From Phycisphaerae bacterium (lineage in GTDB: Bacteria > Planctomycetota > Phycisphaerae > Phycisphaerales > UBA1924): a DNA stretch of 64,000 nt. Position 1 is the stretch's first letter. Each line of letters begins with the position of its first letter. Made by a program: the position numbers and the translations under genes. The stretch covers positions 90,523 to 154,522 of the forward strand of contig BQMO01000013.1 in assembly GCA_022180725.1 (NCBI GenBank), given 5' to 3'. Positions 1 to 8,208 of the stretch are shown piece after piece. Under the pieces are notes generated by a model that was not told where the DNA came from, searched no databases, and was given only the letters and a program-made list of their open reading frames with translations.

Positions 1-341
1 ACGACGGCCCGTGGCACCACCTCCATTACAAGTCCCCCACGCCCGAGGCCGCCCCGGAATACCAGAAGCAGTACACCCTCGCCCTTCGCGGCCGCCTGGC
101 CTCCTTCCTCGCTCCTGTCCGCGCCGCCAACCCGGGCCTCACCATCCACGAAGTCCTTCACGACGCCCGCGGACACCGCGCCGCCCTCACCAGCGTCGCC
201 GCGAGCGTCAACGCCGACCTGCTCGCCCTGGGCACGCGCGGCCGGACCAACCTCCGCGACGTGCTCCTGGGCAGTACCGCCGAGAAGGCCCTCACGCACT
301 CCCGCTGCGCCGTGCTCGCCGTCAAGCCCGCCGCGACGTGA
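1..341 (+). CDS. Universal stress protein (UspA family), C-terminal part
   Basis: The window opens inside this gene; the frame starting at base 3 reads to a TGA at 339-341 and gives about 112 residues. The end carries the UspA nucleotide-binding signature: GTRGRTNLRDVLLGS followed by a short helix and the strand CAVLAVKP, matching the usual G-x2-G-x9-G(S/T) loop. UspA proteins are small cytoplasmic ATP-binding alpha/beta proteins linked to stress survival; the exact role here is unknown. The N-terminus and any second Usp domain lie outside the window. The next gene starts 16 bases downstream on the same strand, so the two may be co-transcribed. Confidence 0.9.
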   Translation, partial: DGPWHHLHYKSPTPEAAPEYQKQYTLALRGRLASFLAPVRAANPGLTIHEVLHDARGHRAALTSVAASVNADLLALGTRGRTNLRDVLLGSTAEKALTHSRCAVLAVKPAAT

Positions 342-357
342 TACCTACCGTCACGCC

Positions 358-1419
358 GTGAACCCCACGCCGCCGAACGACACGCCCGCCGGTTTCTCCG
401 CCCGGGCCAAGAGCAAGTACCCCACGAAGTGGTCCACCGCCTTGCGCGGCCTCGTCGGCGCGAACCCCATCCCGCTCCTCTCCACCCGCATGCCCGGCCA
501 AAGCCATGCCGGCCCGCTGCCCGCACTCTCGCCAACCCAGGCCGCCCTCGCCGATGAACTCCGCCGCGATGTCGCCGAACTCGCCGGCCCGCTCGCCGGG
601 CGGAACGTCTTCAACCCCCCGCGCCTCCGTGCCTGCGAAGAGTTCCTCTCCGCTGCTCTGGCCGCGACAGGCCGCCCCGTCACGCGGCAGACTTTCCGCT
701 GCCACGGGCAGGACGTCGCCAACTTCGAGGTCGAGTTCCCCGGGCGCGACGCGCCGGGCGATATCCTCGTCGTCGGGGCGCACTACGACGCCGTCGAACT
801 TCCCGCTGGCGGATGCCCCGCGGCCAACGACAACGGCAGCGGCACCGCCGCCGTGCTCGCCCTCGCACGCCGATTCGCCACGCTCGCGCCCCCACGCCGC
901 ACCGTTCGTTTCGTCCTCTGGGTCAACGAAGAGCCGCCCTTCTTCTGGACCGACCTCATGGGCAGCCTCGTCTACGCCCGCGCCTGCCGCCAACGCCGCG
1001 AAAAGATCGTCGGCATGATCACCCCCGAAACGCTCGGCTGCTACAGCGACGACGAAGGCTCCCAGCGCTACCCGCTCTCCCTCTTCAAGCGCTGGTACCC
1101 CACGCGGGGCGACTTCGTCGCCTTCCTCGGCATGTTCGAGGCCCGCGCCTTCATCCGCGACTGCGTCGGCGCCTTCCGTTCCCACGCCGCTTTCCCCAGC
1201 CTCGGCGCCGCCCTCCCCGCGATCGTTCCCCACGTCGGCGCCAGCGATCACTGGAGTTTCTGGAAGTGCGGCTACCCCGCCCTCATGGTCACCGACACCG
1301 CCCCCTACCGCTACCGCTGGTACCACACCATGCACGACACGCCCGACCGCATGAACTTTGAACGCATGGCCCGCGTCGTCGATGGGCTGGGCGCCGCCAT
1401 CACCACACTCGCCGGATGA
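358..1419 (+). CDS. M28-family zinc peptidase
   Basis: 353 residues from a GTG start; an in-frame ATG at 490 is an alternative that would remove 44 weakly patterned residues. M28 peptidases are di-zinc aminopeptidases or carboxypeptidases. Metal and catalytic positions are readable in order: AHYDAV (H142), PAANDNGSG (D158), the general-base pair in VNEEPPFF (E191/E192), PETLGCYSD (E224) and a C-terminal YHTMHDTPD (H323 or H326). The GASDHWSF segment near 295-300 is also typical. No signal peptide is visible, so it is probably cytoplasmic. Peptide substrate cannot be told. It follows the universal stress protein closely and precedes tryptophanase on the same strand. Confidence 0.85.
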   Translation: MNPTPPNDTPAGFSARAKSKYPTKWSTALRGLVGANPIPLLSTRMPGQSHAGPLPALSPTQAALADELRRDVAELAGPLAGRNVFNPPRLRACEEFLSAALAATGRPVTRQTFRCHGQDVANFEVEFPGRDAPGDILVVGAHYDAVELPAGGCPAANDNGSGTAAVLALARRFATLAPPRRTVRFVLWVNEEPPFFWTDLMGSLVYARACRQRREKIVGMITPETLGCYSDDEGSQRYPLSLFKRWYPTRGDFVAFLGMFEARAFIRDCVGAFRSHAAFPSLGAALPAIVPHVGASDHWSFWKCGYPALMVTDTAPYRYRWYHTMHDTPDRMNFERMARVVDGLGAAITTLAG

Positions 1420-1468
1420 GGCCGGATTCGCTTCGCCTCCGCACCCCGCGCGTGCCCCGGGTCGTATT

Positions 1469-1486
1469 GTGGATATCATTGTCCAC
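1469..1486. promoter_or_regulatory. Inverted repeat GTGGA-N8-TCCAC upstream of tnaA
   Basis: GTGGA (1469-1473) and TCCAC (1482-1486) form a short inverted repeat just 5' of the ribosome-binding region (CGGAGA) and GTG start of tnaA. It could be an operator. There is no sign of a TnaC-type leader peptide. Five-base arms can arise by chance. Confidence 0.3.
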
Positions 1487-1506
1487 TAATACCGGAGACC
1501 CCGCGC

Positions 1507-2859
1507 GTGAAGACGATCATCGAGCCGTTCCGCATCAAGGCCGTCGAGCCGATCCGCATGACCACCCCTGCGCAGCGCGACGCCATCCTGCGCGCCGCGA
1601 AGTTCAACCCCTTCCTCATCCCCGCGCGCGACGTGCTCATCGACCTCCTCACCGACTCGGGCGCCAGCGCCATGAGCAGCGATCAATGGGCCGGCATCAT
1701 GCGGGGCGACGAGAGTTACGCCGGCAGCGAGTCCTTCTTCGCCCTCCGCCGCGTCGTCGAAGACCTCACCGGCTTCACCAACATCCTCCCCACCCATCAG
1801 GGCCGCGCCAGCGAACGCATCCTCTTCGAACTCATCGGCGGCCCGGGCAAGGTCGTCCCCAGCAACGCCCACTTCGACACCACCCGTGCCAACATCGAGC
1901 ACTCCGGCGCCCGCGCGATCAACCTCCCTATCCCCCAGGCCTCCCGCCCGCGCGACCGTCACCCCTTCAAAGGCGACATGGACGTGGCGGCCCTCGAAAC
2001 CCTCATCCGCGCCGAAGGCACGGCGAACATCCCCGCGGTGATGATGACCGTGACCAACAACACCAGCGGCGGACAACCCGTCAGCCTCGCCAACCTCCGC
2101 GCCGTCCGCGAGGTCTGCACCCGCCACGGCCTGCCCCTCATCCTCGACGCCTGCCGATTCGCCGAGAATGCCTGGTTTATCCGCACGCGCGAGCCCGCGT
2201 TCGTCGATCGCCCCGTCCGCGATATCGCCCGCGCCATGTTCGACCTCGCCGACGGCGTCACCATCTCCGCCAAGAAGGACGGCCTGGTGAACATCGGCGG
2301 GCTGCTCCTGATCCGCGACCACGCCCTCTTCCAGCGCGCCTGCAACCTCCTCATCCTCACCGAGGGGTTCGTGACCTACGGCGGCCTGGCCGGACGCGAC
2401 CTCGAAGCCATGGCCCAGGGCTTCCGCGAAGTCGTCGACGAAGACTACCTCTCCTACCGCATCCGAAGCGTCGAGTACCTCGGGCAGAAACTCCTCGACG
2501 CGGGCGTGCAGATCATCGAACCGCCCGGCGGGCACGCCATCTACATCGACGCCGCCCACTTCGCCCCGCACATCCCGCCCGAGCAGTACCCGGGGCAGGC
2601 CGTCGTCTGCGGGCTGTACCGCGCCGCGGGCATCCGCGCATGCGAGATCGGGAGCGTCATGGCCGGACCTCACCGCCGCCCCGAGATGGAACTCGTCCGC
2701 CTCGCCCTCCCGCGCCGCGCGTACACCCAGAGCCATTACGACTACGTCGCCGAGGCCTGCGCCGAACTCTTCACCCGCCGTCGCGAACTCCGCGGGCTGC
2801 GCATTCTCGAAGCGCCCGACGTGCTCCGACACTTTACCGCCACCTTCGAGGAACTCTGA
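1507..2859 (+). CDS. tnaA: Tryptophanase (tryptophan indole-lyase)
   Basis: 450 residues, a PLP enzyme of the beta-eliminating lyase family that splits L-tryptophan to indole, pyruvate and ammonia. GTG start with CGGAGA upstream. The PLP lysine lies in SAKKDG (K257), and LPTHQGR and GGQPVSLANLRAV are family blocks. Tyrosine phenol-lyase is a close relative, so the discriminating sites matter: D124 in HFDTT (Thr in tyrosine phenol-lyase), I381 in ACEIGS (Arg in tyrosine phenol-lyase) and H442 in LRHFTA (Phe in tyrosine phenol-lyase). All three are tryptophanase-type, although the SSDQWAGIMRGD and TYGGLAGRD stretches resemble tyrosine phenol-lyase. No tryptophan permease gene or tnaC leader is visible nearby. 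Confidence 0.88.
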   Translation: MKTIIEPFRIKAVEPIRMTTPAQRDAILRAAKFNPFLIPARDVLIDLLTDSGASAMSSDQWAGIMRGDESYAGSESFFALRRVVEDLTGFTNILPTHQGRASERILFELIGGPGKVVPSNAHFDTTRANIEHSGARAINLPIPQASRPRDRHPFKGDMDVAALETLIRAEGTANIPAVMMTVTNNTSGGQPVSLANLRAVREVCTRHGLPLILDACRFAENAWFIRTREPAFVDRPVRDIARAMFDLADGVTISAKKDGLVNIGGLLLIRDHALFQRACNLLILTEGFVTYGGLAGRDLEAMAQGFREVVDEDYLSYRIRSVEYLGQKLLDAGVQIIEPPGGHAIYIDAAHFAPHIPPEQYPGQAVVCGLYRAAGIRACEIGSVMAGPHRRPEMELVRLALPRRAYTQSHYDYVAEACAELFTRRRELRGLRILEAPDVLRHFTATFEEL

Positions 2860-2877
2860 CCCCCGCGCGACACGCCG

Positions 2878-3993
2878 TCACCGCTGAAGCGCCTTCAGGT
2901 CCGCCGCGTCGCGGGCGCTGCGCTCCACCACCGCCTCCACGTCCGCCGGCGTCATCCACGGCAGGGCCTCGAGTTTCGCCCGCAGGTGGGCCGGGAACGG
3001 CTTGCCCGTCCGCTCGTGCAGCGGGCGGCTGCGCCACACCCGGTGCATCCAGAAGTACTGCTCCGGCGACCGCCGCACCATCGCCTCCAGCGCCCGGCGA
3101 TACCGCGCGGTGATGTAGTACAACGGATCAGGCTGCGCCATGTACTCGTCCGGCCCGAACACATCGACCGTTTCCACCACGTACCGCAGCGTGTCCGCGG
3201 ACGCCGCGCGTGGCTGCTCGCCGAGCATGGTCGGCGGCGGCGGCTCGCCCGGCGCCAACCGCCGCGCATACCCGCACACCAATCGCGCCTTCGATTGCAG
3301 CGCCAGCATCCCTACCGACTTGTACGTGCTCGTCAGCCGCCCGAAGAACGGCACGAACACCCCCCGCTCGCCGCCGGATTGATCCGCCACCAGCCCCACC
3401 GGCTCGCGCCGCGCCAACGCCCGCGGCAGGGCCTTCATCGCCCCGAACTTGCTCACCAGCGTCAGCCCGCGACGCTCGCGCGTGTCGCGCACCCACGCGT
3501 CCAGCGGGCGAAGGTCCAGCGGGCGGTACACCGCGTGCACCCGGAACCCCAGCATCGACATCGCGTAGCCCACCAGTTCCCAGTTCCCCACGTGCCCGGT
3601 GATCAGGATCACCGGCGAATCCGAGAGCACCTCCAGCACGCCCGGCAGTGACGCGTTCGAAAAATGCAGATGCCGGGCGAACGTCTCGCGCGTCACCAGC
3701 CGCGGCGTAAAGAGCAACTCCACCCCGAGCTGAAACAGGTGCTGGTACGACGCCACCGCGTTGGCCCGCACCCGATCCTCGCTCCACGCCGGGTACGCGT
3801 CACGCAGGTTGCGCACGGCCCGCTCAAACCGCTTCGGTTGCAGCCGCGGATACACCTCGCCCAGCCCCCGCGCCATGCCCAGCGCGGCCGGAAGCCCCAG
3901 CGCGAGCGGCGCGGTCATCGCGCCCCGGATCAGCGCCGCGATCGGCGCCTCGACGAGTGCGGGAAGGTGTTTGCGTTTTCGGCGCACGCCCAA
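2878..3993 (-). CDS. Lipid A biosynthesis acyltransferase-like (LpxL/HtrB family)
   Basis: 371 residues from a TTG start; GTG at 3987 is equally possible. LpxL/HtrB-type enzymes move acyl chains onto lipid A precursors at the inner membrane. The catalytic H-x4-E motif is clear in TGHVGNWEL (H134, E139). Other family blocks are VYRPLDLRPLDAWV, the KALPRALARREPVG helix and VADQSGGERGVFVPFFGR. The N-terminus holds a hydrophobic stretch at about 25-45 that could be a membrane anchor. The start is 19 bases after the stop of the coiled-coil membrane protein upstream, so the two are probably one operon. It converges with tnaA. Confidence 0.82.
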   Translation of the reverse strand: MGVRRKRKHLPALVEAPIAALIRGAMTAPLALGLPAALGMARGLGEVYPRLQPKRFERAVRNLRDAYPAWSEDRVRANAVASYQHLFQLGVELLFTPRLVTRETFARHLHFSNASLPGVLEVLSDSPVILITGHVGNWELVGYAMSMLGFRVHAVYRPLDLRPLDAWVRDTRERRGLTLVSKFGAMKALPRALARREPVGLVADQSGGERGVFVPFFGRLTSTYKSVGMLALQSKARLVCGYARRLAPGEPPPPTMLGEQPRAASADTLRYVVETVDVFGPDEYMAQPDPLYYITARYRRALEAMVRRSPEQYFWMHRVWRSRPLHERTGKPFPAHLRAKLEALPWMTPADVEAVVERSARDAADLKALQR

Positions 3994-4012
3994 GTCCGGC
4001 CGACCGTGCCGC

Positions 4013-5401
4013 CTACCGCCGCGCGGGCGAGGGCGTCTTCCCGATCAGCGTGTACAACCGGTTCTCCGTCAAAATCGGCACGCTCGTCGCCACCGCCTGC
4101 CGCTGCAACTCGTCGTACCGCTGCACGTCCTTCGTCCGCGACTGGAACTCCAAAACCACCACCAGCGGCGCGTCGCTCCCCGGGCGGATCGGCATCGTCG
4201 GCCGCTGCCCCAGCACCAGGAAGTCCGCGTCCCCCGTCAGGTCCGTCACCAGCGTGCCGCCCCAGGCCTCGATCATCGACCGCACCTCGGCCTGTTCCAG
4301 TTCCGTCGCGATCCCGTCCCGGTCCGTGTCGAAGTTCCCGTACACCACGAACTTGTACACCTTGTTCGGGTCGTACACCGCGTTCGCGATCACGTCCCCC
4401 TTCACCACCGGGTTCCCGCGCACTTCGCTCACGATGCGGCACGTGCTCGTCGACTCCCCGACGTTCACCACCTCCAGCGACGCCTTCCCGCGCGGGTAGT
4501 TGCCCTCCTCGTCAGGCCGCAGCGCCGCCGCGTTCGCGTACACCGAGAACGTCATCCCCAGCACCACGTTGTGCTTGCGCCCCAGGCTGATGAACACCTG
4601 CCGCGCCGCCCCGTCCACCGACACGATCTCCCCGTCCACCAGCGCGTACTCGTCGTTCGCACGCACCTGGTTCGCGTTGCGCTGCCCACGCAGCGAGGCC
4701 AACTGGTTCTCCAGGATCAACTTCTCTTCGGTCATCCGCTGGAGCAGGTCCTGCAGCCGCCGATCGCTCTCCGCCGCCGCCGTCTTCACCTTGTCCAGTT
4801 CCGCGTCCACGTTCTTCTTGTACTCGTCCGTCCCGCGGCGGTATTCCTCGTTCATGTCGCGGTACTGGTTGATCATCGCCGTCAGCGCGTCCACCGTCCG
4901 CTTGTGGCTCGATTCGATCCCCGCCACGCGGTCAACCTCGGCCTGCTGGTTGGCGATCGCCGCCAGCCGCGCCGCGTCCGCCTGCTTCACCTGCTCGCGC
5001 AGCGACGCGATCTCCGTGTTCCGCGTCGCGATCAGCGACAGCAGCGACGCCGACTCGGCCCCCGCCACCCCGCTCAACTTGTTCATGAAGTCGCTCGGCC
5101 GGTCCCGCCGCGAACCTGTCACCCGCGCCATCATCCCTTCCTGCGCCTCGACCAGATACCCCACCAGGCTCTTGCCCCCGGCGCTGCGAGCCTCGTCGAT
5201 CAGCAGCCGCACGTCGTCCCGGTTGCGCTCGTCGGGCCGCACCACGTCGGCCTGGTCGTTCTGTGCCTGCTGGAGTTTCTGCAAGGCCCCGCTGTACTTC
5301 CCGTAGAAGACCGCGAAGGCCACGAAGAACCCCAGCGCCGCGAGCGCCAGAATCGTGATGGTCGCGCCCACGCCGAACGATGCACTGGTCCTGCCTGCCA
5401 T
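4013..5401 (-). CDS. Membrane-anchored coiled-coil protein with C-terminal BRCT-like region
   Basis: 462 residues, not a family I can name. One transmembrane segment at about 12-33, then a charged, heptad-rich stretch (about 120-245) that should form a long coiled coil. Residues 250-340 look like a beta domain (DGEIVSVDGAARQVFISLG, then short strands ending VVKGDVIANAVYD). Residues 348-400 resemble a BRCT fold: the strand YKFVVYGNF, a helix, the GGTLVTDLTGDADFLVLG pattern with its paired glycines, then a proline-containing end. The BRCT assignment is inference. ATG start with TTGGAG upstream. Co-directional with, and 19 bases ahead of, the acyltransferase, suggesting an envelope role. Confidence 0.8.
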   Translation of the reverse strand: MAGRTSASFGVGATITILALAALGFFVAFAVFYGKYSGALQKLQQAQNDQADVVRPDERNRDDVRLLIDEARSAGGKSLVGYLVEAQEGMMARVTGSRRDRPSDFMNKLSGVAGAESASLLSLIATRNTEIASLREQVKQADAARLAAIANQQAEVDRVAGIESSHKRTVDALTAMINQYRDMNEEYRRGTDEYKKNVDAELDKVKTAAAESDRRLQDLLQRMTEEKLILENQLASLRGQRNANQVRANDEYALVDGEIVSVDGAARQVFISLGRKHNVVLGMTFSVYANAAALRPDEEGNYPRGKASLEVVNVGESTSTCRIVSEVRGNPVVKGDVIANAVYDPNKVYKFVVYGNFDTDRDGIATELEQAEVRSMIEAWGGTLVTDLTGDADFLVLGQRPTMPIRPGSDAPLVVVLEFQSRTKDVQRYDELQRQAVATSVPILTENRLYTLIGKTPSPARR

Positions 5402-5573
5402 GGTTCACAACTCCAAGGTTGGGATCTTCCCGCGTCGGGGCCTCGGCCGCGGCCGTGCCCCGATCCGCCGGGTGGGGAGCATAGGCCCACGCCCCCGGGC
5501 CGGGCAGTTTCCCCGATTTCGCCCCGCCCGTCAAGCCGCCGGAATCGGGGTCTGTTCGAGTGGGTGTCGCGCG

Positions 5574-6350
5574 TTAGATCGGCTCGTCGCGCCCGTGCAG
5601 CCCCCACGGCGTCATGTGGAACGCGCCGCTCCCCCACCACTCCCGAGCCACGCCCGCGTTGAACTCTCGCGGCCGAACGAGTCCGCCGTGCCCGTCGAAG
5701 TACCACACGCTGCTCGGACCGATCGTGCCCCCGAGCACCAAGGCCGACACGTCCGTCTCGGTGGTCCATGAGCCGCGCCACGCGTGCCACACCCGCTGCT
5801 CCACCACGCCGACCTTCATCGATGGGAATCTCACGTCGCTCAGGCGTTGCAGGCGTGCCCCCGCGGCAGGATTCGGCATCTCGAACGGCCCGTCCGGATC
5901 AAGCCGCGCCGGGTCCAGGTACGCGCACCGCACGATCTCATAATCCGTCCGCCACGGCCCTTCCGGCTTGCGCGTCTCCAGAAACGCCGCCTGCACCCGC
6001 GGACACAGCCCCGTGTTCGAGAACCGGTCGATCCCGGAATAGTTCTGCCACATCCCCGACGCGAACATGAACGCGCTCTGATTGTTGTACCGAACCTGCT
6101 GCGCCCGCGTCAGGAGTGCCGCCGGCGAGTCCGCGTGATACGCCGGCAAGGCGTCGCGATAGTCCGCCGCGTACGTCGCGACCAGTGTTCCAAGTCCACG
6201 GCACCGGGCCGCGCACGACGCCTGCGCCGAGCGCGTCCTCGACGCGGCGACCGCGGCGATCACGAGACCCATGAGCACACTTACCACCAGCGCGACCACG
6301 AGCGTCTCGACGAGCGTGAACCCGGTGACCTCCCGATGCCGATTTGACAT
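5574..6350 (-). CDS. Type II secretion pseudopilin-like protein (prepilin N-terminus)
   Basis: 258 residues. The N-terminus has a prepilin peptidase site: TGFTLVETLVVA, cleavage expected between G and F, with E at mature position 5 and a hydrophobic helix behind it. The body contains strands and Trp-rich segments such as SSVWYFDGHGG near the end, the layout of planctomycete DUF1559-like or H-X9-DG proteins. These are presumed pseudopilins or surface pilin-like proteins; function is not established. Start chosen at the ATG at 6350 because it places the cleavage site about 10 residues in. A run of ten Gs in the transcript lies directly before the start. It is divergent from the next two genes. 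Confidence 0.8.
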   Translation of the reverse strand: MSNRHREVTGFTLVETLVVALVVSVLMGLVIAAVAASRTRSAQASCAARCRGLGTLVATYAADYRDALPAYHADSPAALLTRAQQVRYNNQSAFMFASGMWQNYSGIDRFSNTGLCPRVQAAFLETRKPEGPWRTDYEIVRCAYLDPARLDPDGPFEMPNPAAGARLQRLSDVRFPSMKVGVVEQRVWHAWRGSWTTETDVSALVLGGTIGPSSVWYFDGHGGLVRPREFNAGVAREWWGSGAFHMTPWGLHGRDEPI

Positions 6351-6420
6351 GCCCCCCCCCCGTGATAGTGTTGGGTCGAGAACGGGTACCCATGGCAATT
6401 ACTATACAGGAGTTGACCCC

Positions 6421-6780
6421 ATGAATGTTCGATCTCGCGCGTTCACCCTCCTCGGCATCACGATGTCCACCGCGGCGATGACCGCGGGTTTCGAATCCAG
6501 CGGCCCGTGCTACACCATCGAACATCCCGTGCGTCAGGACGCGCCCACCGGGTGCTCCACGTACACAAACTGCTGGAACGCGACCCAGTGCGTCGCCGGC
6601 GTGGTGTATTCAGATTGCGGCATCGCCGACTGCAACTTCCCGCGCATGTGCACCAAGTACGCCGGGGGCACCTTCAACCCGGCCACGGGCCTCTGCGAGG
6701 GCGGCATGTTCATTACGTCCTGGCAGGACGGCGTCGTGTGCTACCACTCCAGCCCGATCGTGGGATGCCATGAAAACTAA
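6421..6780 (+). CDS. Small Cys-rich exported protein, unknown function
   Basis: 119 residues with a good ribosome site (CAGGAG, 7 bases before ATG). The first 20-25 residues look like a signal peptide (RSRAFTLLGITMSTAAMTAG). The mature part has about ten cysteines, including the pattern C-x3-C-x5-C-x7-C-x4-C, so it is probably disulfide-stabilised outside the cytoplasm. I recognise no family. Its end overlaps the next gene by 11 bases, so the pair is probably translationally coupled and may work together. Confidence 0.75.
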   Translation: MNVRSRAFTLLGITMSTAAMTAGFESSGPCYTIEHPVRQDAPTGCSTYTNCWNATQCVAGVVYSDCGIADCNFPRMCTKYAGGTFNPATGLCEGGMFITSWQDGVVCYHSSPIVGCHEN

Positions 6781-7792
6781 TCCTCGTCTGCTCATGGTGT
6801 TCGTCCTCTCCTTAGCCGCTCTTCAGGCGAACGCACAATCCACGGATGCACGACTGCCCGACTGGGTCGCCGCATGGGTTCGCGCCTGCCAGGCCGTGCC
6901 CGGTTGCACCGTGGTCTGGAAGACCGGCGTCCCGCACACCGACGCCGCCGGAACGCCCCTTGGCGTGATGACCTTCCGGCATTCATTGCTGTACCGCTGG
7001 CCGGATTGTCTGCGCCGCGACGAGGAATACCTCGGCGGCGGGCCGGAATCGCCCGGCGCGCAGCGCCAGGGCATGGCCATGCTCTACGAACGGTCCGTGG
7101 TCATCACCCCCGACGCTCATCGCTGGACGCTCAGTGCCAGCCGCCCGAGCGCCCCCGAACTCGGCGTGCCCCTCGATTCGCACTACGTCCTGCCCCGCGA
7201 GATTCCGAGCACGCCCTGGCTCCTCGGGCGATGGTTGGCCGACCACCCTGATGACTTCACATTCGAATCGATGCCCGATCAGGCCGTACGGGTCGTCGTG
7301 CCCGCGTTGCGCCTTCGCGCCGCGCTCTCGCGTATCGGCGAGTTGGCGATCGTTCGCTCCCTCGACGAGTTCCAGCACGGGAACATTGTGCTCCGCTACG
7401 AGTTTGACGATGTCCGCACGTCCCCGGGTTGGTCCATTCCGCTCGCGCACGCACGCACCCTTTTCGCCCCCGGGGCCGACGACTCGCTCGCCGCTGTCCA
7501 CACCGACACCCTCGAACTCGCCCGCCCCGAGCACGCCCTCACCGACGCCGAGTTCTCGCCCGAACGCACCCGCCTCGGCGACCGTCTTCCCGGCCTCATC
7601 GCCCAAGCCCGACGCCAAGCGCCGGCCACGCCCCTCGAACCCTCGCCCGCGGGGTCCATGCTCGGCGAAGGCGACGCCGCCCCTACGACGCGTGCCTTCG
7701 CCCTGTGGTTCTGGGGTGGTGCTCTGGCCAGCATCGTTGTCGTTGCCAGCACCGTGTGGCTTGTCCGCCGCCGGTATGCACCCGCACGATGA
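6770..7792 (+). CDS. Exported protein with C-terminal membrane anchor, unknown
   Basis: 340 residues. Signal peptide at 1-23 (cleavage after ANA), a globular region rich in W and R with one early Cys pair (VRACQAVPGCTVVW), and a C-terminal transmembrane segment at about 308-330 followed by a basic tail (RRRYAPAR). This is a type I single-pass layout with the body outside the cytoplasm. The body looks like planctomycete proteins that resemble an outer membrane lipoprotein-sorting fold, but I cannot confirm it. It overlaps the Cys-rich protein upstream by 11 bases and its stop overlaps an alternative ATG (7789) of the next gene. Confidence 0.75.
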   Translation: MKTNPRLLMVFVLSLAALQANAQSTDARLPDWVAAWVRACQAVPGCTVVWKTGVPHTDAAGTPLGVMTFRHSLLYRWPDCLRRDEEYLGGGPESPGAQRQGMAMLYERSVVITPDAHRWTLSASRPSAPELGVPLDSHYVLPREIPSTPWLLGRWLADHPDDFTFESMPDQAVRVVVPALRLRAALSRIGELAIVRSLDEFQHGNIVLRYEFDDVRTSPGWSIPLAHARTLFAPGADDSLAAVHTDTLELARPEHALTDAEFSPERTRLGDRLPGLIAQARRQAPATPLEPSPAGSMLGEGDAAPTTRAFALWFWGGALASIVVVASTVWLVRRRYAPAR

Positions 7793-7836
7793 CGGCGCAC
7801 GCCGCGTACGCGCGAGCCGTGCTTCTACGCTTCTCC

Positions 7837-8208
7837 ATGCGCACCCTCGGCACCGTCCTCCTCCTCCTGTTCTCCAACGCCTTCATGACCACCGCCTGGT
7901 ACTACCACCTCAAGAAAACCGGGTGGGGCCTGCTCGCGGCCATCGGCATCTCCTGGCTCATCGCCCTCCCCGAATACTGCCTCCAAGTACCCGCCAACCG
8001 CCTCGGGCACGCCGCCTTCGGCGGGCCTTTCACCGCCCCGCAACTTAAGGTCCTGCAAGAGGCCATCACCCTCGCCGTCTTCGCGGGGTTCTCCATCTTC
8101 GTCCTGCACGAACGCCTCCGCTGGTCGGACATCACCGCCTTCGTCCTCATCTTCGCCGGCGTGGGCGTCTCACAACTCGGTCCCCGCTTCGCCGGAGCCT
8201 CTTCGTGA
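7837..8208 (+). CDS. DUF486 / DMT-superfamily small membrane protein
   Basis: 123 residues with four hydrophobic helices, the compact architecture of the DUF486 (COG3169) relatives of drug/metabolite transporters. Blocks such as NAFMTTAWYYHLK near the start, a middle LPEYCLQVPANR with an invariant-looking arginine, and the segment FSIFVLHERLRW are typical. The substrate is unknown. ATG 7837 fits the usual family length of about 115; ATG 7789, which overlaps the previous stop as ATGA, would add 16 residues. The gene ends in a GTGA overlap with the next start, so the transporter genes are translationally coupled. Confidence 0.85.
   Translation: MRTLGTVLLLLFSNAFMTTAWYYHLKKTGWGLLAAIGISWLIALPEYCLQVPANRLGHAAFGGPFTAPQLKVLQEAITLAVFAGFSIFVLHERLRWSDITAFVLIFAGVGVSQLGPRFAGASS

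Noticed and set aside
1486..2832. Long open frame on the minus strand over tnaA
   Set aside because: Gly/Val/Asp-rich shadow of the C-ending codons of tnaA; no start signals and no recognisable family.
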